From contig CALBZA010000080.1 in NCBI GenBank assembly GCA_937890005.1, positions 1 through 64,000 of the forward strand: a DNA stretch of 64,000 nucleotides, in the 5' to 3' direction. The notes beneath the pieces were generated by a model that was not told the origin of the DNA, ran no database searches, and saw nothing but the letters and a program-made list of their open reading frames with translations. Source of the stretch: an uncultured Verrucomicrobia subdivision 3 bacterium (GTDB lineage: Bacteria > Verrucomicrobiota > Verrucomicrobiia > Limisphaerales > DASXHY01). This document shows, one piece after another, positions 6,915 to 15,451 of this stretch; position 1 is the stretch's first letter; each line of letters starts with the position of its first letter. The translations under genes and the position numbers were made by a program.

Positions 6915-9251
6915 TCACGCCGAAAGCATTTTCAAAAATTCCTCTTCGCTCAAAATTTTCACGCCCAGCTGCTGTGCCTTCTCCAGTTTGGAACCGGCTT
7001 CCGTGCCAGCAAGAACGTAGTCCGTCTTCTTGCTCACGCTTCCACTCACTTTTCCGCCAGCAGCTTCAATCTTCGCCGCAGCTTCGTCGCGGGTCATCGA
7101 CGGCAGAGTGCCGGTGAGGACGAAGGTTTTTCCAGAGAACACACCGCCGGTCGATTCAGACGCGGCAACGACTTCTTTCTGCGGGCGAATTCCCAACTGT
7201 CCCATTCGCTCAAGAACGCGATGCCCCTCCGGTGAAGCGAAGTAATCGAGAACACTCCGCGCAGCAACAGGCCCCACTTCAGGCAGGCGAGCTTTGATGC
7301 CACCGGCGGTCAGACGCTCTTCAATCGCCGAGATCTCCGCTTTGAGAACCGTGTCGCGCTGCTCGCGCTCCAGCCGTTCGGTCTCCGTCTTCGGCGGATT
7401 TCGTCGCGACCGCGGACTGATCTCCGCCCGTTCCGCTTCCTTGTCACCTAGCGCCCGAATGTCCCGCAGAACTTCCGACTGCGCGAGCGCTTCGAGCGAA
7501 TCATGTGTGGCCGCGAGCTGTTTCGCGGTCGCTTCGCCGATGTCGGCGATGGCAAGGGCATGAATCCAACGATGCAGCGGCGCCGTCTTCGCCCGTTCAA
7601 GCGCATCGAGAATTTTGCGTGCGTTCTTCTCGCCGAGCGTGCGCGGTTCGTCGTCGGTTCCCAGGTTCAACTTCGACAGGCGTTCGTGCGTGAGTTCGAA
7701 CAGGTCCAACGGTTCCTTCACAAGCCCGCGTTCAATGAGTTTCTCCGCAACAATGCCGCCCAGCGACTCAATATCGAGCGCCTTGCGTTGGGCGAAGTAT
7801 TCGACCCGGCGCGTCAGCTGCGCAGGGCAGCCCGCAATATTCTGACAGCGCCACGCCACTTCCTCGGCATCGCCCGCCGACATCTTCTCCTTCGCAATCG
7901 GTCCGCCGCACGCCGGACATTTTCCATTCACATGAGCAAGGAGATCGAATGGCTTCGCATCCGCAGGACGCTTTGTCTTCACCACTTCGTAAACTTCTGG
8001 AATCACCATTCCCGCCTTCCGGATCACCACAGTGTCGCCGATCCGAATGTCTTTGCGGCGAATTTCATCCTCGTTGTGCAGTGTCGCGCGCGAAATCGTC
8101 GAGCCCTGAACGAACACCGGCTCCAGCTCCGCCACAGGTGTCAACACTCCGGTCCGGCCTACCTGCACGGTGATGTCACGCAGCCGTGTCTCGGCCGGCG
8201 TGATCCATGGCACGGGCTTGTGAACGATCGCATAACCGGGTGCGCGGGAACGGCCCGGAATGCGCGCCCAGTCGGCAAGCGTGTTCACCTTAAGCACGAT
8301 ACCGTCAATCTCATACGGCAGTTGCCGCCGCAGGTCACGATCCTCGTCGTAGTGCGCAACCACCTTCTCTCTGTAAACTTTCAGCACTTCATCGATTCCA
8401 TCACAAACCCACCAGAGCTTCTGGGTCGGAAGCCCAAATCGGGCGAGCGCCTGGAGCATCTCCGAATGGGTTTCGAACTCGATCCCATCCACCGCGCCAA
8501 CTGCGTAGAACACGGCACGGATCGGACGCCTGGCCACCAGTCGCGGATCAAGTTGCTTGAGCGTTCCGGCGGTGGCGTTGCGCGCGTTTGGAAACGGTTT
8601 CTCGCCTTCCGACGTGAGCTTCGCGTTCACCGCTTCAAATTCCTTCGTCGCCATGTACGCCTCGCCGCGCACTTCAAGCAGCGGCGGCGGATTCTTCGTT
8701 TTCAATTCCATCGGAATCGATCGCACGGTCTTCAAATTGACCGTGATGTCGTCGCCTTCCGTCCCGTCGCCCCGCGTGACGCCGAGCGCGAACTTTCCGT
8801 GACGGTAATGGACGCTGATCGAAACGCCATCGACCTTCGGTTCGATCATGTATTGGATGCGATCGCGTCCGAGCTGCCTGCGAAGCGTCGTGTCAAAGGA
8901 GCGAAGCTGATGGAGCGTGTTCTCGTCCTGCGCGCGATTGCGCTTCTCCCGATCCGGCTCGTCCGCGCTCGTCGGATGATCGCTCGCTTCGATTTTGTCC
9001 AGCGACAACATCGGGACGAGATGCCGGACTCTCGCAAACTTTTCGCTGGGCGCGCCGCCGACGCGTTGCGTTGGCGAATCGGGCGTTACGAGCTCGGGAA
9101 AAAGCTTCTCGAGATCCTGCAGTTCGCGGAACAGCGCATCGTATTCGCGATCGGTGATGAGCTGCCGGCCTTCGACGTAGTAGGCGTGATCGTGCTGGCG
9201 GATCTGGTCCGCAAGTTCACGGTGACGGGATTGTGCCTGCTCAAGCGTCAT
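6915..9251 (-). CDS. ligA: NAD-dependent DNA ligase
   Basis: Seals nicks in duplex DNA using NAD+, in replication and repair. The adenylation lysine is in KVDG (Lys139 from this start), preceded by the Ia domain with HDHAYYVEG. After the OB fold come a C4 zinc finger (near residues 445-475), the HhH domain, and a C-terminal BRCT domain (about 700-778, TFVLTGTLPSMTRDEA). At 778 residues it is about 100 longer than usual. Two charged insertions explain this: about residues 88-113 before the KVDG motif, and about 600-650 inside the HhH region. The frame extends upstream to 9332, but the start at 9251 (MTLEQAQSRH) matches the family. Confidence 0.96.
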   Translation of the reverse strand: MTLEQAQSRHRELADQIRQHDHAYYVEGRQLITDREYDALFRELQDLEKLFPELVTPDSPTQRVGGAPSEKFARVRHLVPMLSLDKIEASDHPTSADEPDREKRNRAQDENTLHQLRSFDTTLRRQLGRDRIQYMIEPKVDGVSISVHYRHGKFALGVTRGDGTEGDDITVNLKTVRSIPMELKTKNPPPLLEVRGEAYMATKEFEAVNAKLTSEGEKPFPNARNATAGTLKQLDPRLVARRPIRAVFYAVGAVDGIEFETHSEMLQALARFGLPTQKLWWVCDGIDEVLKVYREKVVAHYDEDRDLRRQLPYEIDGIVLKVNTLADWARIPGRSRAPGYAIVHKPVPWITPAETRLRDITVQVGRTGVLTPVAELEPVFVQGSTISRATLHNEDEIRRKDIRIGDTVVIRKAGMVIPEVYEVVKTKRPADAKPFDLLAHVNGKCPACGGPIAKEKMSAGDAEEVAWRCQNIAGCPAQLTRRVEYFAQRKALDIESLGGIVAEKLIERGLVKEPLDLFELTHERLSKLNLGTDDEPRTLGEKNARKILDALERAKTAPLHRWIHALAIADIGEATAKQLAATHDSLEALAQSEVLRDIRALGDKEAERAEISPRSRRNPPKTETERLEREQRDTVLKAEISAIEERLTAGGIKARLPEVGPVAARSVLDYFASPEGHRVLERMGQLGIRPQKEVVAASESTGGVFSGKTFVLTGTLPSMTRDEAAAKIEAAGGKVSGSVSKKTDYVLAGTEAGSKLEKAQQLGVKILSEEEFLKMLSA

Positions 9252-9376
9252 GCGCGGCAACTTACTGTTTGAGCCGATGCTTGGAAGTCTTTTTTCCCGC
9301 GGGGCAAAATCGTTTGGAAGTTGAACGACCATCGCCTAGGTTCTGTCTCACAGCGAAATAAACCAGATACGCGGTT

Positions 9377-10924
9377 ATGATCATGAATCGAAGCGTCCGG
9401 ATGTTTGTTGCCCCCCTGTTGCTGTTGCTGCTCGCCACAACAGCGTTGCATGCCCAGAAAGTTCCCGTTGTCGAAAAGCAGCTCGCCAATGGAATGAAGC
9501 TGCTGATGGTGGAACGTCACGACGAACCCAACATCGCGGGCGGCTGGGTGGCACGTGTCGGCAGTGTGAACGAAAAGCCCGGCATGACCGGCATCGCCCA
9601 CCTGTTCGAGCACATGATGTTCAAAGGCTCGCACACCATCGGCACGAAGGATCTCAAGCGCGACCTTGAAATCATCGACGAACAGGAGCGCGTGCGCGAC
9701 GAGATGCGCAAGGAGGAATCACTCATGCGCGAAAGATTCCGGCGCGGCGAGATCGACGACCTCCTCAAGCCCGAGAACAAGTCGGCCCGCTACCTTGAGC
9801 TGGAGAAGCAGTTTGCGGCGCTGATCGAAGAACAGAGAAAAATTCTGGTGAAGAACGAGTTCGACCAGATCCTGCGCGGTCAGGGTGCTTCTGGAATGAA
9901 TGCGTTCACGTCGGAGGACATGACCGCCTACTTCGAAAACGTGCCGGCCAACAAGCTCGAACTCTGGATGTGGATGGAATCCGATCGCCTGCTGAATCCG
10001 GTCTTTCGGGAATTCTACGCCGAGCGCGATGTGGTGTTTGAGGAACGACGGATGCGGACCGATTCGACGCCGCTGGGAAAATTTCAGGAACAGTTCGCGG
10101 CGATGTTCTGGCAATCGTCGCCTTACGGCTGGCCGGTGGTTGGCTGGCCGTCGGACATTCCCGCCATTACCAAGGCGCAGGCGGATGAATTTTACGCCAC
10201 CTATTATTCGCCGCAGAACATCACGTTGATCCTGGTGGGCGATTTCAAGGCGGATCATGCCGAGCAGCTCGCCCGGAAATATTTCGAACGCATTCCGCGC
10301 GGAAAGAAGGCCCCGCCGGAAGTCATCACGCAGGAGGTGAAACAACTCGCCGAGAAACGCATGTATGCCGAGGCCGACACGAATCCGCAGGTTGATATTC
10401 TCTGGCATACGGTTCCTTTCATGCACAACGATTCCTACGCGCTGGACATTCTGGCGCAGATTCTCTCCACACGCACCGGGCGGTTGTATAAAAGCCTCGT
10501 GCTCGGCAGCGGGGTGGCCACGGACGTTTTTGCGGATCAGGGCTCTCAGAAATGGGAGGGTTATTTCAATGCGGGCGGCGAGGCGCGCGAAGGCCACACG
10601 CCGGAGGAAGTTGAACAGGGGATTTACGAGAACCTCGAACGGCTCAAGAACGAGGATGTGCCCGCCGAGGAACTGCAGAAGGTGAAGAACAACTTCGCCG
10701 CGGCGGAATACCGCCGACTTACAGCCAACTACCCGATCCTGATGCACCTGATTTTCAATGAAGGAAGCGGGGACTGGCGGGAGATCAACGAAGCCGGCCA
10801 GAAGATTCAGGCGGTCACCGCTGCAGACGTGAGACGCGTCGCCAACAAATATTTCACGAAGGAGAATCGCACCGTCGCGATCTACAACCGCAAGGCAGCA
10901 TCCAATCAGACCGCCTCCAAGTAA
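9377..10924 (+). CDS. M16 family zinc metallopeptidase, catalytic subunit
   Basis: A 515-residue secreted peptidase. A signal peptide (about residues 1-26, ending ALHAQ) directs export. The inverted zinc motif HLFEH is at residues 75-79. The third ligand glutamate lies in the later stretch FYAERDVVFEERRM (about 215), pushed downstream by a charged helical insertion of about 70 residues (about 88-158). It lacks the substrate-binding Arg/Tyr pair, which the next gene supplies. Two-component M16B peptidases work as such heterodimers. The next gene starts 20 bases downstream, so the two are likely co-transcribed. A second in-frame ATG at 9383 is equally possible. Substrates are unknown. Confidence 0.92.
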   Translation: MIMNRSVRMFVAPLLLLLLATTALHAQKVPVVEKQLANGMKLLMVERHDEPNIAGGWVARVGSVNEKPGMTGIAHLFEHMMFKGSHTIGTKDLKRDLEIIDEQERVRDEMRKEESLMRERFRRGEIDDLLKPENKSARYLELEKQFAALIEEQRKILVKNEFDQILRGQGASGMNAFTSEDMTAYFENVPANKLELWMWMESDRLLNPVFREFYAERDVVFEERRMRTDSTPLGKFQEQFAAMFWQSSPYGWPVVGWPSDIPAITKAQADEFYATYYSPQNITLILVGDFKADHAEQLARKYFERIPRGKKAPPEVITQEVKQLAEKRMYAEADTNPQVDILWHTVPFMHNDSYALDILAQILSTRTGRLYKSLVLGSGVATDVFADQGSQKWEGYFNAGGEAREGHTPEEVEQGIYENLERLKNEDVPAEELQKVKNNFAAAEYRRLTANYPILMHLIFNEGSGDWREINEAGQKIQAVTAADVRRVANKYFTKENRTVAIYNRKAASNQTASK

Positions 10925-10944
10925 GCCTAAGCCGTTTCACCGAC

Positions 10945-12516
10945 ATGAAATCCAAGCTCCTTTCTGCCATTGCTGCACTCACCGCCACCGCATTGATCTT
11001 CGGCGCCGGTTGCTCGACGAAATCCAAACCGTCCGGAAGCGCGACTGCTGACATCAAATCCGCGCCGACACAGAAAACCAGCGGCATTCCCGATCGCCCT
11101 GAGAAGATTCAGTTTCCGCCACTCGCCTACGAACCACCCGATCCCCGCGAATATCGATTCCCGCTGAAAACCGGACCCGTTGCCTACATTGTTCAGGATC
11201 GCGAATTGCCGCTCGTGAATGTCGTCATCTACGTCCGCACCGGGTCCTATCTCGAACCCTCCGGCAAGGAAGGTCTGGCGGATTTGACCGGATATCTGCT
11301 GGCACGCGGTGGTACCCAATCGAGAACCGCTGAAGAACTGGAAGAGCGCCTCGCGTTTCTCGCAGCCAACCTGAATTCCGGCGTCGGCGACTCCCATGGC
11401 ATCGTCAGCTTAAACCTTCTTTCAAAAGACCTGGATGAAGGGCTTTCGATTCTCCGCGAAGTTCTGACGTCGCCGCGGTTTCAGGACGACAAGATCGCCT
11501 TGCGCAAACAGCAGACGCTCCAGGCGATGAAACAACGCAATGACGATTCCAGTTCCATCGAATCGCGCGAAGCGGCCTTTCTCGCGTATGGCGAAGAATT
11601 CTGGGCAAACCGCTATACCACGGCGCCTTCGCTCGAATCGATTTCAAAGCCGGACATGCAGGAGTTCCATCGGCGTTGGTTCCATCCCCAGAACTTTGTC
11701 GTGGCCGCGAGCGGCGATTTCGATCGCGAACAAATGGCCGGCAAACTGGAAAAGCTTTTTTCCGACTGGCCGTTCCAGGGAGACAAGCCCGGCCCGATTC
11801 CAACGAATACGACATTTGCTGCGTCCGGTGTTTACATCGTGAACAAGGCGGACGTGAATCAGGGCCGCGTGGCCATGATGCTGCCGGGGGTGATGCGCGA
11901 CGACCCGGATTACTTCGCCATTACGATCATGAACGACATCCTGGGTGGCGGCGGTTTCACCTCGCGCATCATGAGCCGCGTCCGGTCCGATGAAGGACTG
12001 GCTTACTCGGCGTTCTCGAGCATTCCAGGCGGCGTGTATTATCCGCTCACCGTTACCGCAGGATTTCAGTCCAAATCCCGAACCGTGGCCTACGCGGCAT
12101 CGTTGATTCTCGAAGAGTTTAAACGAATCAGCTCCGAAGCCGTCGGTGAACAGGAACTCACCACTGCCAAGCGCGGCTTCATCGAACGTTTCCCGCGAAC
12201 GTTCTCCACCAAAACCCAGGTTGCGACGCAGTTTGCGATGGATGAATTCACCGGCCGTTTTGCGAAGAATCCCGATTACTGGAAACAGGTGCGTCCGAAA
12301 ATCGAAGGTGTCAGCCGGGAAGACGTGCTGCGCGTGGCGAAAGAACGCCTCTCGGTGGACAAGCTCGTGATTCTCGCCGTCGGCGACAAAGAGGAGATTC
12401 TGCTCGGTCATCCGAATTATCCGGTGAATCTCCAGGATCTCGCCAGTGGCAAAGTGACCGAGCTGCCTTTGCGCGATCCGCTCACGATGAAACCGCTGAC
12501 GGACGGAACGAAATAA
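10945..12516 (+). CDS. M16 family peptidase, non-catalytic subunit (probable lipoprotein)
   Basis: A 523-residue M16 protein without a zinc site: the place of HxxEH reads LADLTGYLL. It keeps the substrate-anchoring Arg and Tyr in SRVRSDEGLAYSAFS (about residues 343-357). This is the usual division of labour in two-chain M16B enzymes, so loss of the HxxEH is functional rather than decay. The N terminus is a signal peptide with cysteine at residue 23 (FGAGC), suggesting lipid anchoring, though the -3 residue is not ideal for a lipobox. It follows the catalytic partner after 20 bases, and the pair should act in the periplasm or outer envelope. Confidence 0.9.
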   Translation: MKSKLLSAIAALTATALIFGAGCSTKSKPSGSATADIKSAPTQKTSGIPDRPEKIQFPPLAYEPPDPREYRFPLKTGPVAYIVQDRELPLVNVVIYVRTGSYLEPSGKEGLADLTGYLLARGGTQSRTAEELEERLAFLAANLNSGVGDSHGIVSLNLLSKDLDEGLSILREVLTSPRFQDDKIALRKQQTLQAMKQRNDDSSSIESREAAFLAYGEEFWANRYTTAPSLESISKPDMQEFHRRWFHPQNFVVAASGDFDREQMAGKLEKLFSDWPFQGDKPGPIPTNTTFAASGVYIVNKADVNQGRVAMMLPGVMRDDPDYFAITIMNDILGGGGFTSRIMSRVRSDEGLAYSAFSSIPGGVYYPLTVTAGFQSKSRTVAYAASLILEEFKRISSEAVGEQELTTAKRGFIERFPRTFSTKTQVATQFAMDEFTGRFAKNPDYWKQVRPKIEGVSREDVLRVAKERLSVDKLVILAVGDKEEILLGHPNYPVNLQDLASGKVTELPLRDPLTMKPLTDGTK

Positions 12517-12607
12517 AGACCGCGCTTCAGTCGTGCGGCATTTGAAAGATGAAATCCTCGAAACAAATTCGTGCGGATTGCATTCCTTCATGGCTTATTG
12601 ATGCGGC

Positions 12608-13018
12608 ATGAACATTCAGGTGGCAGTTCTCTGTGACGCGGCAACCGACGACAACGGCAAGCTGAACCTTCTCGGCGCATTCGACACGATTTACGCCCAG
12701 CAGCTCCCGGCCGTGCATCCACAGTGCTCGCTCGCTCTGCGGGTGACCTTCGGCCATGAAGATGAAGGCAACCACGACATGCGATTGAACTTTGTGGACG
12801 CGGACGGGCGTTCGATCATGCCGCAGATCCCGATACCGTTGAACATCACCCTGCCGGGCGACACCCATTTCACCACTCGAAACTTCATCGTGAACATTCA
12901 GCAGCTGAAGTTTGAAACGCCGGGGTTGTATTCGATGGACATCGTCTTCGACGGCCGCACCCATGCGAGCATTCCGATGCTGGTGAAATACACGCCCCCG
13001 GTTCAGCCACCGCTGTGA
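12608..13018 (+). CDS. Conserved hypothetical protein (DUF6941-like)
   Basis: A 136-residue soluble protein with no signal peptide or membrane segment. It opens NIQVAVLCDAATDDNGKLN and continues with alternating beta-strand-like segments, ending VQPPL. The pattern, with LLGAFDTI and an HPQC motif near residue 37, resembles a small uncharacterised family that I recall as DUF6941. The assignment is from memory. No enzyme residues stand out. It is flanked by 91 bases upstream and 124 downstream, so it may be a single-gene unit. Confidence 0.7.
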   Translation: MNIQVAVLCDAATDDNGKLNLLGAFDTIYAQQLPAVHPQCSLALRVTFGHEDEGNHDMRLNFVDADGRSIMPQIPIPLNITLPGDTHFTTRNFIVNIQQLKFETPGLYSMDIVFDGRTHASIPMLVKYTPPVQPPL

Positions 13019-13142
13019 TTTCTCCAGGCCGAAAAAGTGTTTCGTCTGCACAGTTCGAGCCCTACACTGCGGCCATGATGGCAACAGAACTGACCGGGTT
13101 GAGCGAGTCCGGTTCGGATGTTTCCTTTCAATTTTTTCCCTC

Positions 13143-14108
13143 ATGAGTTCAACCGCGATCAATTCGAACCAGCTTCAGGTTGCCCGTGAGGTTTACAAAC
13201 GGATCACGGCCAACGTGAGCAAGGTGATGCAGGGGCAGGCCGAAGCGACGCGCACGCTCATGGCGGCGCTTGCAAGCGGCGGCCACGTGTTGCTCGAGGA
13301 TTTTCCCGGCACAGGGAAAACCACACTCGCCAAGGCGCTCGCCCGGTCGCTCGACGCCACGTTCAAACGGGTGCAGTTCACGCCGGATTTGCTGCCGTCC
13401 GATATCCTCGGCGTTTCCGTTTACAGTCAGCGCGACCAGCAGTTCCACTTTCACCAGGGACCGGTGTTCACGAACGTTTTGCTGGCGGATGAAATCAACC
13501 GCGCATCACCTCGAACCCAGTCGGCCCTGCTCGAGGCCATGGGCGAAAGCCAGGTGAGCGTGGATGGCGAGCGCCATTTCCTTTCGGAATTCTTTTTTGT
13601 GATTGCAACCGAGAACCCGGTGGAGTTTCGCGGAACCTATCCGTTGCCGGAGGCGCAGATGGACCGGTTCGCGATGCAGTTCACGCTCGGCTACGTGCAG
13701 CCTTCCGAGGAGGTCGCCATCCTGACTGCGCAGCAGCACAATCATCCGCTGGACGCGCTGCAACCCTGTGCGACTGTATCGGACGTTTTGACGCTGAAAC
13801 ACGCGGTGGAAAGCGTGCGGATCAGCGATGAGTTGAAGCGTTACATCGTCGATCTCGTCGCCGCGACCCGCTCCGCCAACGGCGTGCAGCTCGGCGCGAG
13901 TCCCCGCGCGTCGCTCGCCCTCATGAAGGCGGCCCAGGCGCTGGCACTGTTTGACGGACAGGAATTTGTCACCCCGGAACAGATTCAGGAACTTGCCGTT
14001 CCGGTGATTGCGCACCGGCTGGTGATGCAGCCGCAGGCAAAATTTTCGGGCGTAACGGCCCGCAACGTTGTCGAAGAAGTGTTGAAGAAAGTCAAAGTGC
14101 CGGCGTGA
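13143..14108 (+). CDS. MoxR family AAA+ ATPase
   Basis: A 321-residue AAA+ chaperone-like ATPase. Walker A is EDFPGTGKTTLAKAL (about residues 53-67) and Walker B is LLADEINRASPRTQSALLEAM (about 115-135), with the MoxR-type sensor 1 stretch FFVIATENPVEFRGTYPLPEAQ. MoxR proteins help mature partner complexes, and a DUF58 protein is the classic neighbour. The stop codon overlaps the DUF58 gene start (GTGA at 14105-14108), so the two are translationally coupled. With the following transglutaminase gene this makes the common three-gene MoxR/DUF58/TgpA unit, thought to act in envelope or stress functions; its client here is unknown. Confidence 0.95.
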   Translation: MSSTAINSNQLQVAREVYKRITANVSKVMQGQAEATRTLMAALASGGHVLLEDFPGTGKTTLAKALARSLDATFKRVQFTPDLLPSDILGVSVYSQRDQQFHFHQGPVFTNVLLADEINRASPRTQSALLEAMGESQVSVDGERHFLSEFFFVIATENPVEFRGTYPLPEAQMDRFAMQFTLGYVQPSEEVAILTAQQHNHPLDALQPCATVSDVLTLKHAVESVRISDELKRYIVDLVAATRSANGVQLGASPRASLALMKAAQALALFDGQEFVTPEQIQELAVPVIAHRLVMQPQAKFSGVTARNVVEEVLKKVKVPA

Positions 14109-15451
14109 ATTTTTTCCTGAGAATCCTTTACCGCTTCTACCGGGTGACGTCCTGGTTCCGGTACAGGGTAAAGCGGCGGCTGACGCAGGCGGGATGGCTG
14201 GTGGTGATTGCGCTTGCGGCTTCGGCCACCATGGGAATCGACACAGAAAACACTGTGGCCTATCAGGCATTCACGCCGTTGTTCTGCCTGTTTATTGCCG
14301 CTGCTGTCTTTTCGTTCCGCTTTCGCGCGAAGTTCTCCGTGACACGCCAGCTTCCCCGATTCGGCACCGCACAGGTTCCCTTCCGATACACCATGGTGCT
14401 GAACAATCTCGGCAAGAAAGCTGAATCCGATCTCACCGTGCTGGAGATGCTTGCCGATCCGCGCCCGACATTCGAGGAATGGCGCAGCGTCCAGCTGGCC
14501 AATGAGCGAAAGCTCCGTCCTTTCCGGCTCGGTCAGGCCCGAAACCGAAATCCATTCCGGCGATCCGTTGAAAAACACGCGTCCGTTCCCGTCGCTCAAC
14601 CGGAAGATCCGGTTCGTGTGACCATGGAACTGACTCCGTTGCGGCGCGGCATTATCAGTTTTGAAGGCGTGTCTCTGGCCCGTCCGGATCCTTTCGGACT
14701 TTGCCGCGCGTTCAGTTCGGTTCCCGCCCGGCAACAGGTGTTGATTCTCCCCAAACGTTTTCATCTGCCCCCGATTGCGTTGCCGGGAACGACCAAATAC
14801 CAGGAAGGCGGCGTCGCAATGGCCAGCAACATCGGACAGAGCGATGAATTTGTGGCGCTGCGAGATTATAGGCGCGGCGATCCGCTGCGACACATTCACT
14901 GGCGCAGCTGGGCAAAGGCCGGGAAACCGATCGTGAAAGAGTACGACGACGAATTTTTCGTCCGCCATGCGCTCGTGCTCGACACGTTCACGGATGATCC
15001 CTACAGCGACGCTTTTGAAGATGCAGTGTCCGTCGCAGCATCGTTTGCCTGCACGCTGTCGTTGCAGGAATCGCTGCTCGATCTTCTTTTTGTCGGAACC
15101 GAGGCATATTGCTTCACGGCGGGACGCGGACTGGCGCATTCCGATCACATGCTGGAAATTCTGGCCGGTGTATCTGCGTGTGAGGACAAACCGTTCAGCA
15201 CACTGGAAAACATGGTCCTGGAACATTCCGGCTCCGTGAGTGGATGCATCTGTGTTCTGTTGAACTGGGACGAACAGCGCCGAACCTTTCTGAAGAAGCT
15301 GAAGTCTTTGAATGTTCCGGTGTTGACGCTTCTCGTTGTTGAATCCGGGCAGGCAGAGGCATTTGAGAAACGGATCGGACAGGATCGGCCCGAGCATTTT
15401 CACATTCTTGAGGCCGGCCGCGTTCAGGAAGGACTCACGAGACTGAAATGA
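14105..15451 (+). CDS. DUF58 domain protein, membrane-anchored
   Basis: A 448-residue protein that starts with GTG overlapping the MoxR stop. Two hydrophobic segments near the N terminus (about residues 33-70) anchor it. The DUF58 signature is SDEFVALRDYRRGDPLRHIHW, followed by RSWAKAGKPIVKEY, at about residues 243-280. The rest resembles a von Willebrand A-like fold with an acidic LDTFTDDPYSD segment. It belongs with MoxR as its partner and overlaps the transglutaminase gene by four bases (ATGA, 15448-15451). A scaffold role rather than catalysis is usual for the family. Confidence 0.93.
   Translation: MNFFLRILYRFYRVTSWFRYRVKRRLTQAGWLVVIALAASATMGIDTENTVAYQAFTPLFCLFIAAAVFSFRFRAKFSVTRQLPRFGTAQVPFRYTMVLNNLGKKAESDLTVLEMLADPRPTFEEWRSVQLANERKLRPFRLGQARNRNPFRRSVEKHASVPVAQPEDPVRVTMELTPLRRGIISFEGVSLARPDPFGLCRAFSSVPARQQVLILPKRFHLPPIALPGTTKYQEGGVAMASNIGQSDEFVALRDYRRGDPLRHIHWRSWAKAGKPIVKEYDDEFFVRHALVLDTFTDDPYSDAFEDAVSVAASFACTLSLQESLLDLLFVGTEAYCFTAGRGLAHSDHMLEILAGVSACEDKPFSTLENMVLEHSGSVSGCICVLLNWDEQRRTFLKKLKSLNVPVLTLLVVESGQAEAFEKRIGQDRPEHFHILEAGRVQEGLTRLK

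Noticed and set aside
7503..9272. 589-codon open frame antisense to ligA
   Set aside because: It mirrors the whole ligA reading frame, has no family signature, and is explained by the codon bias of a G+C-rich gene that leaves few stops on the other strand.
10945..12516. Second M16 gene as a dead pseudogene
   Set aside because: Absence of HxxEH with retention of the Arg/Tyr pair is normal for the non-catalytic partner of M16B heterodimers, and the frame is intact.
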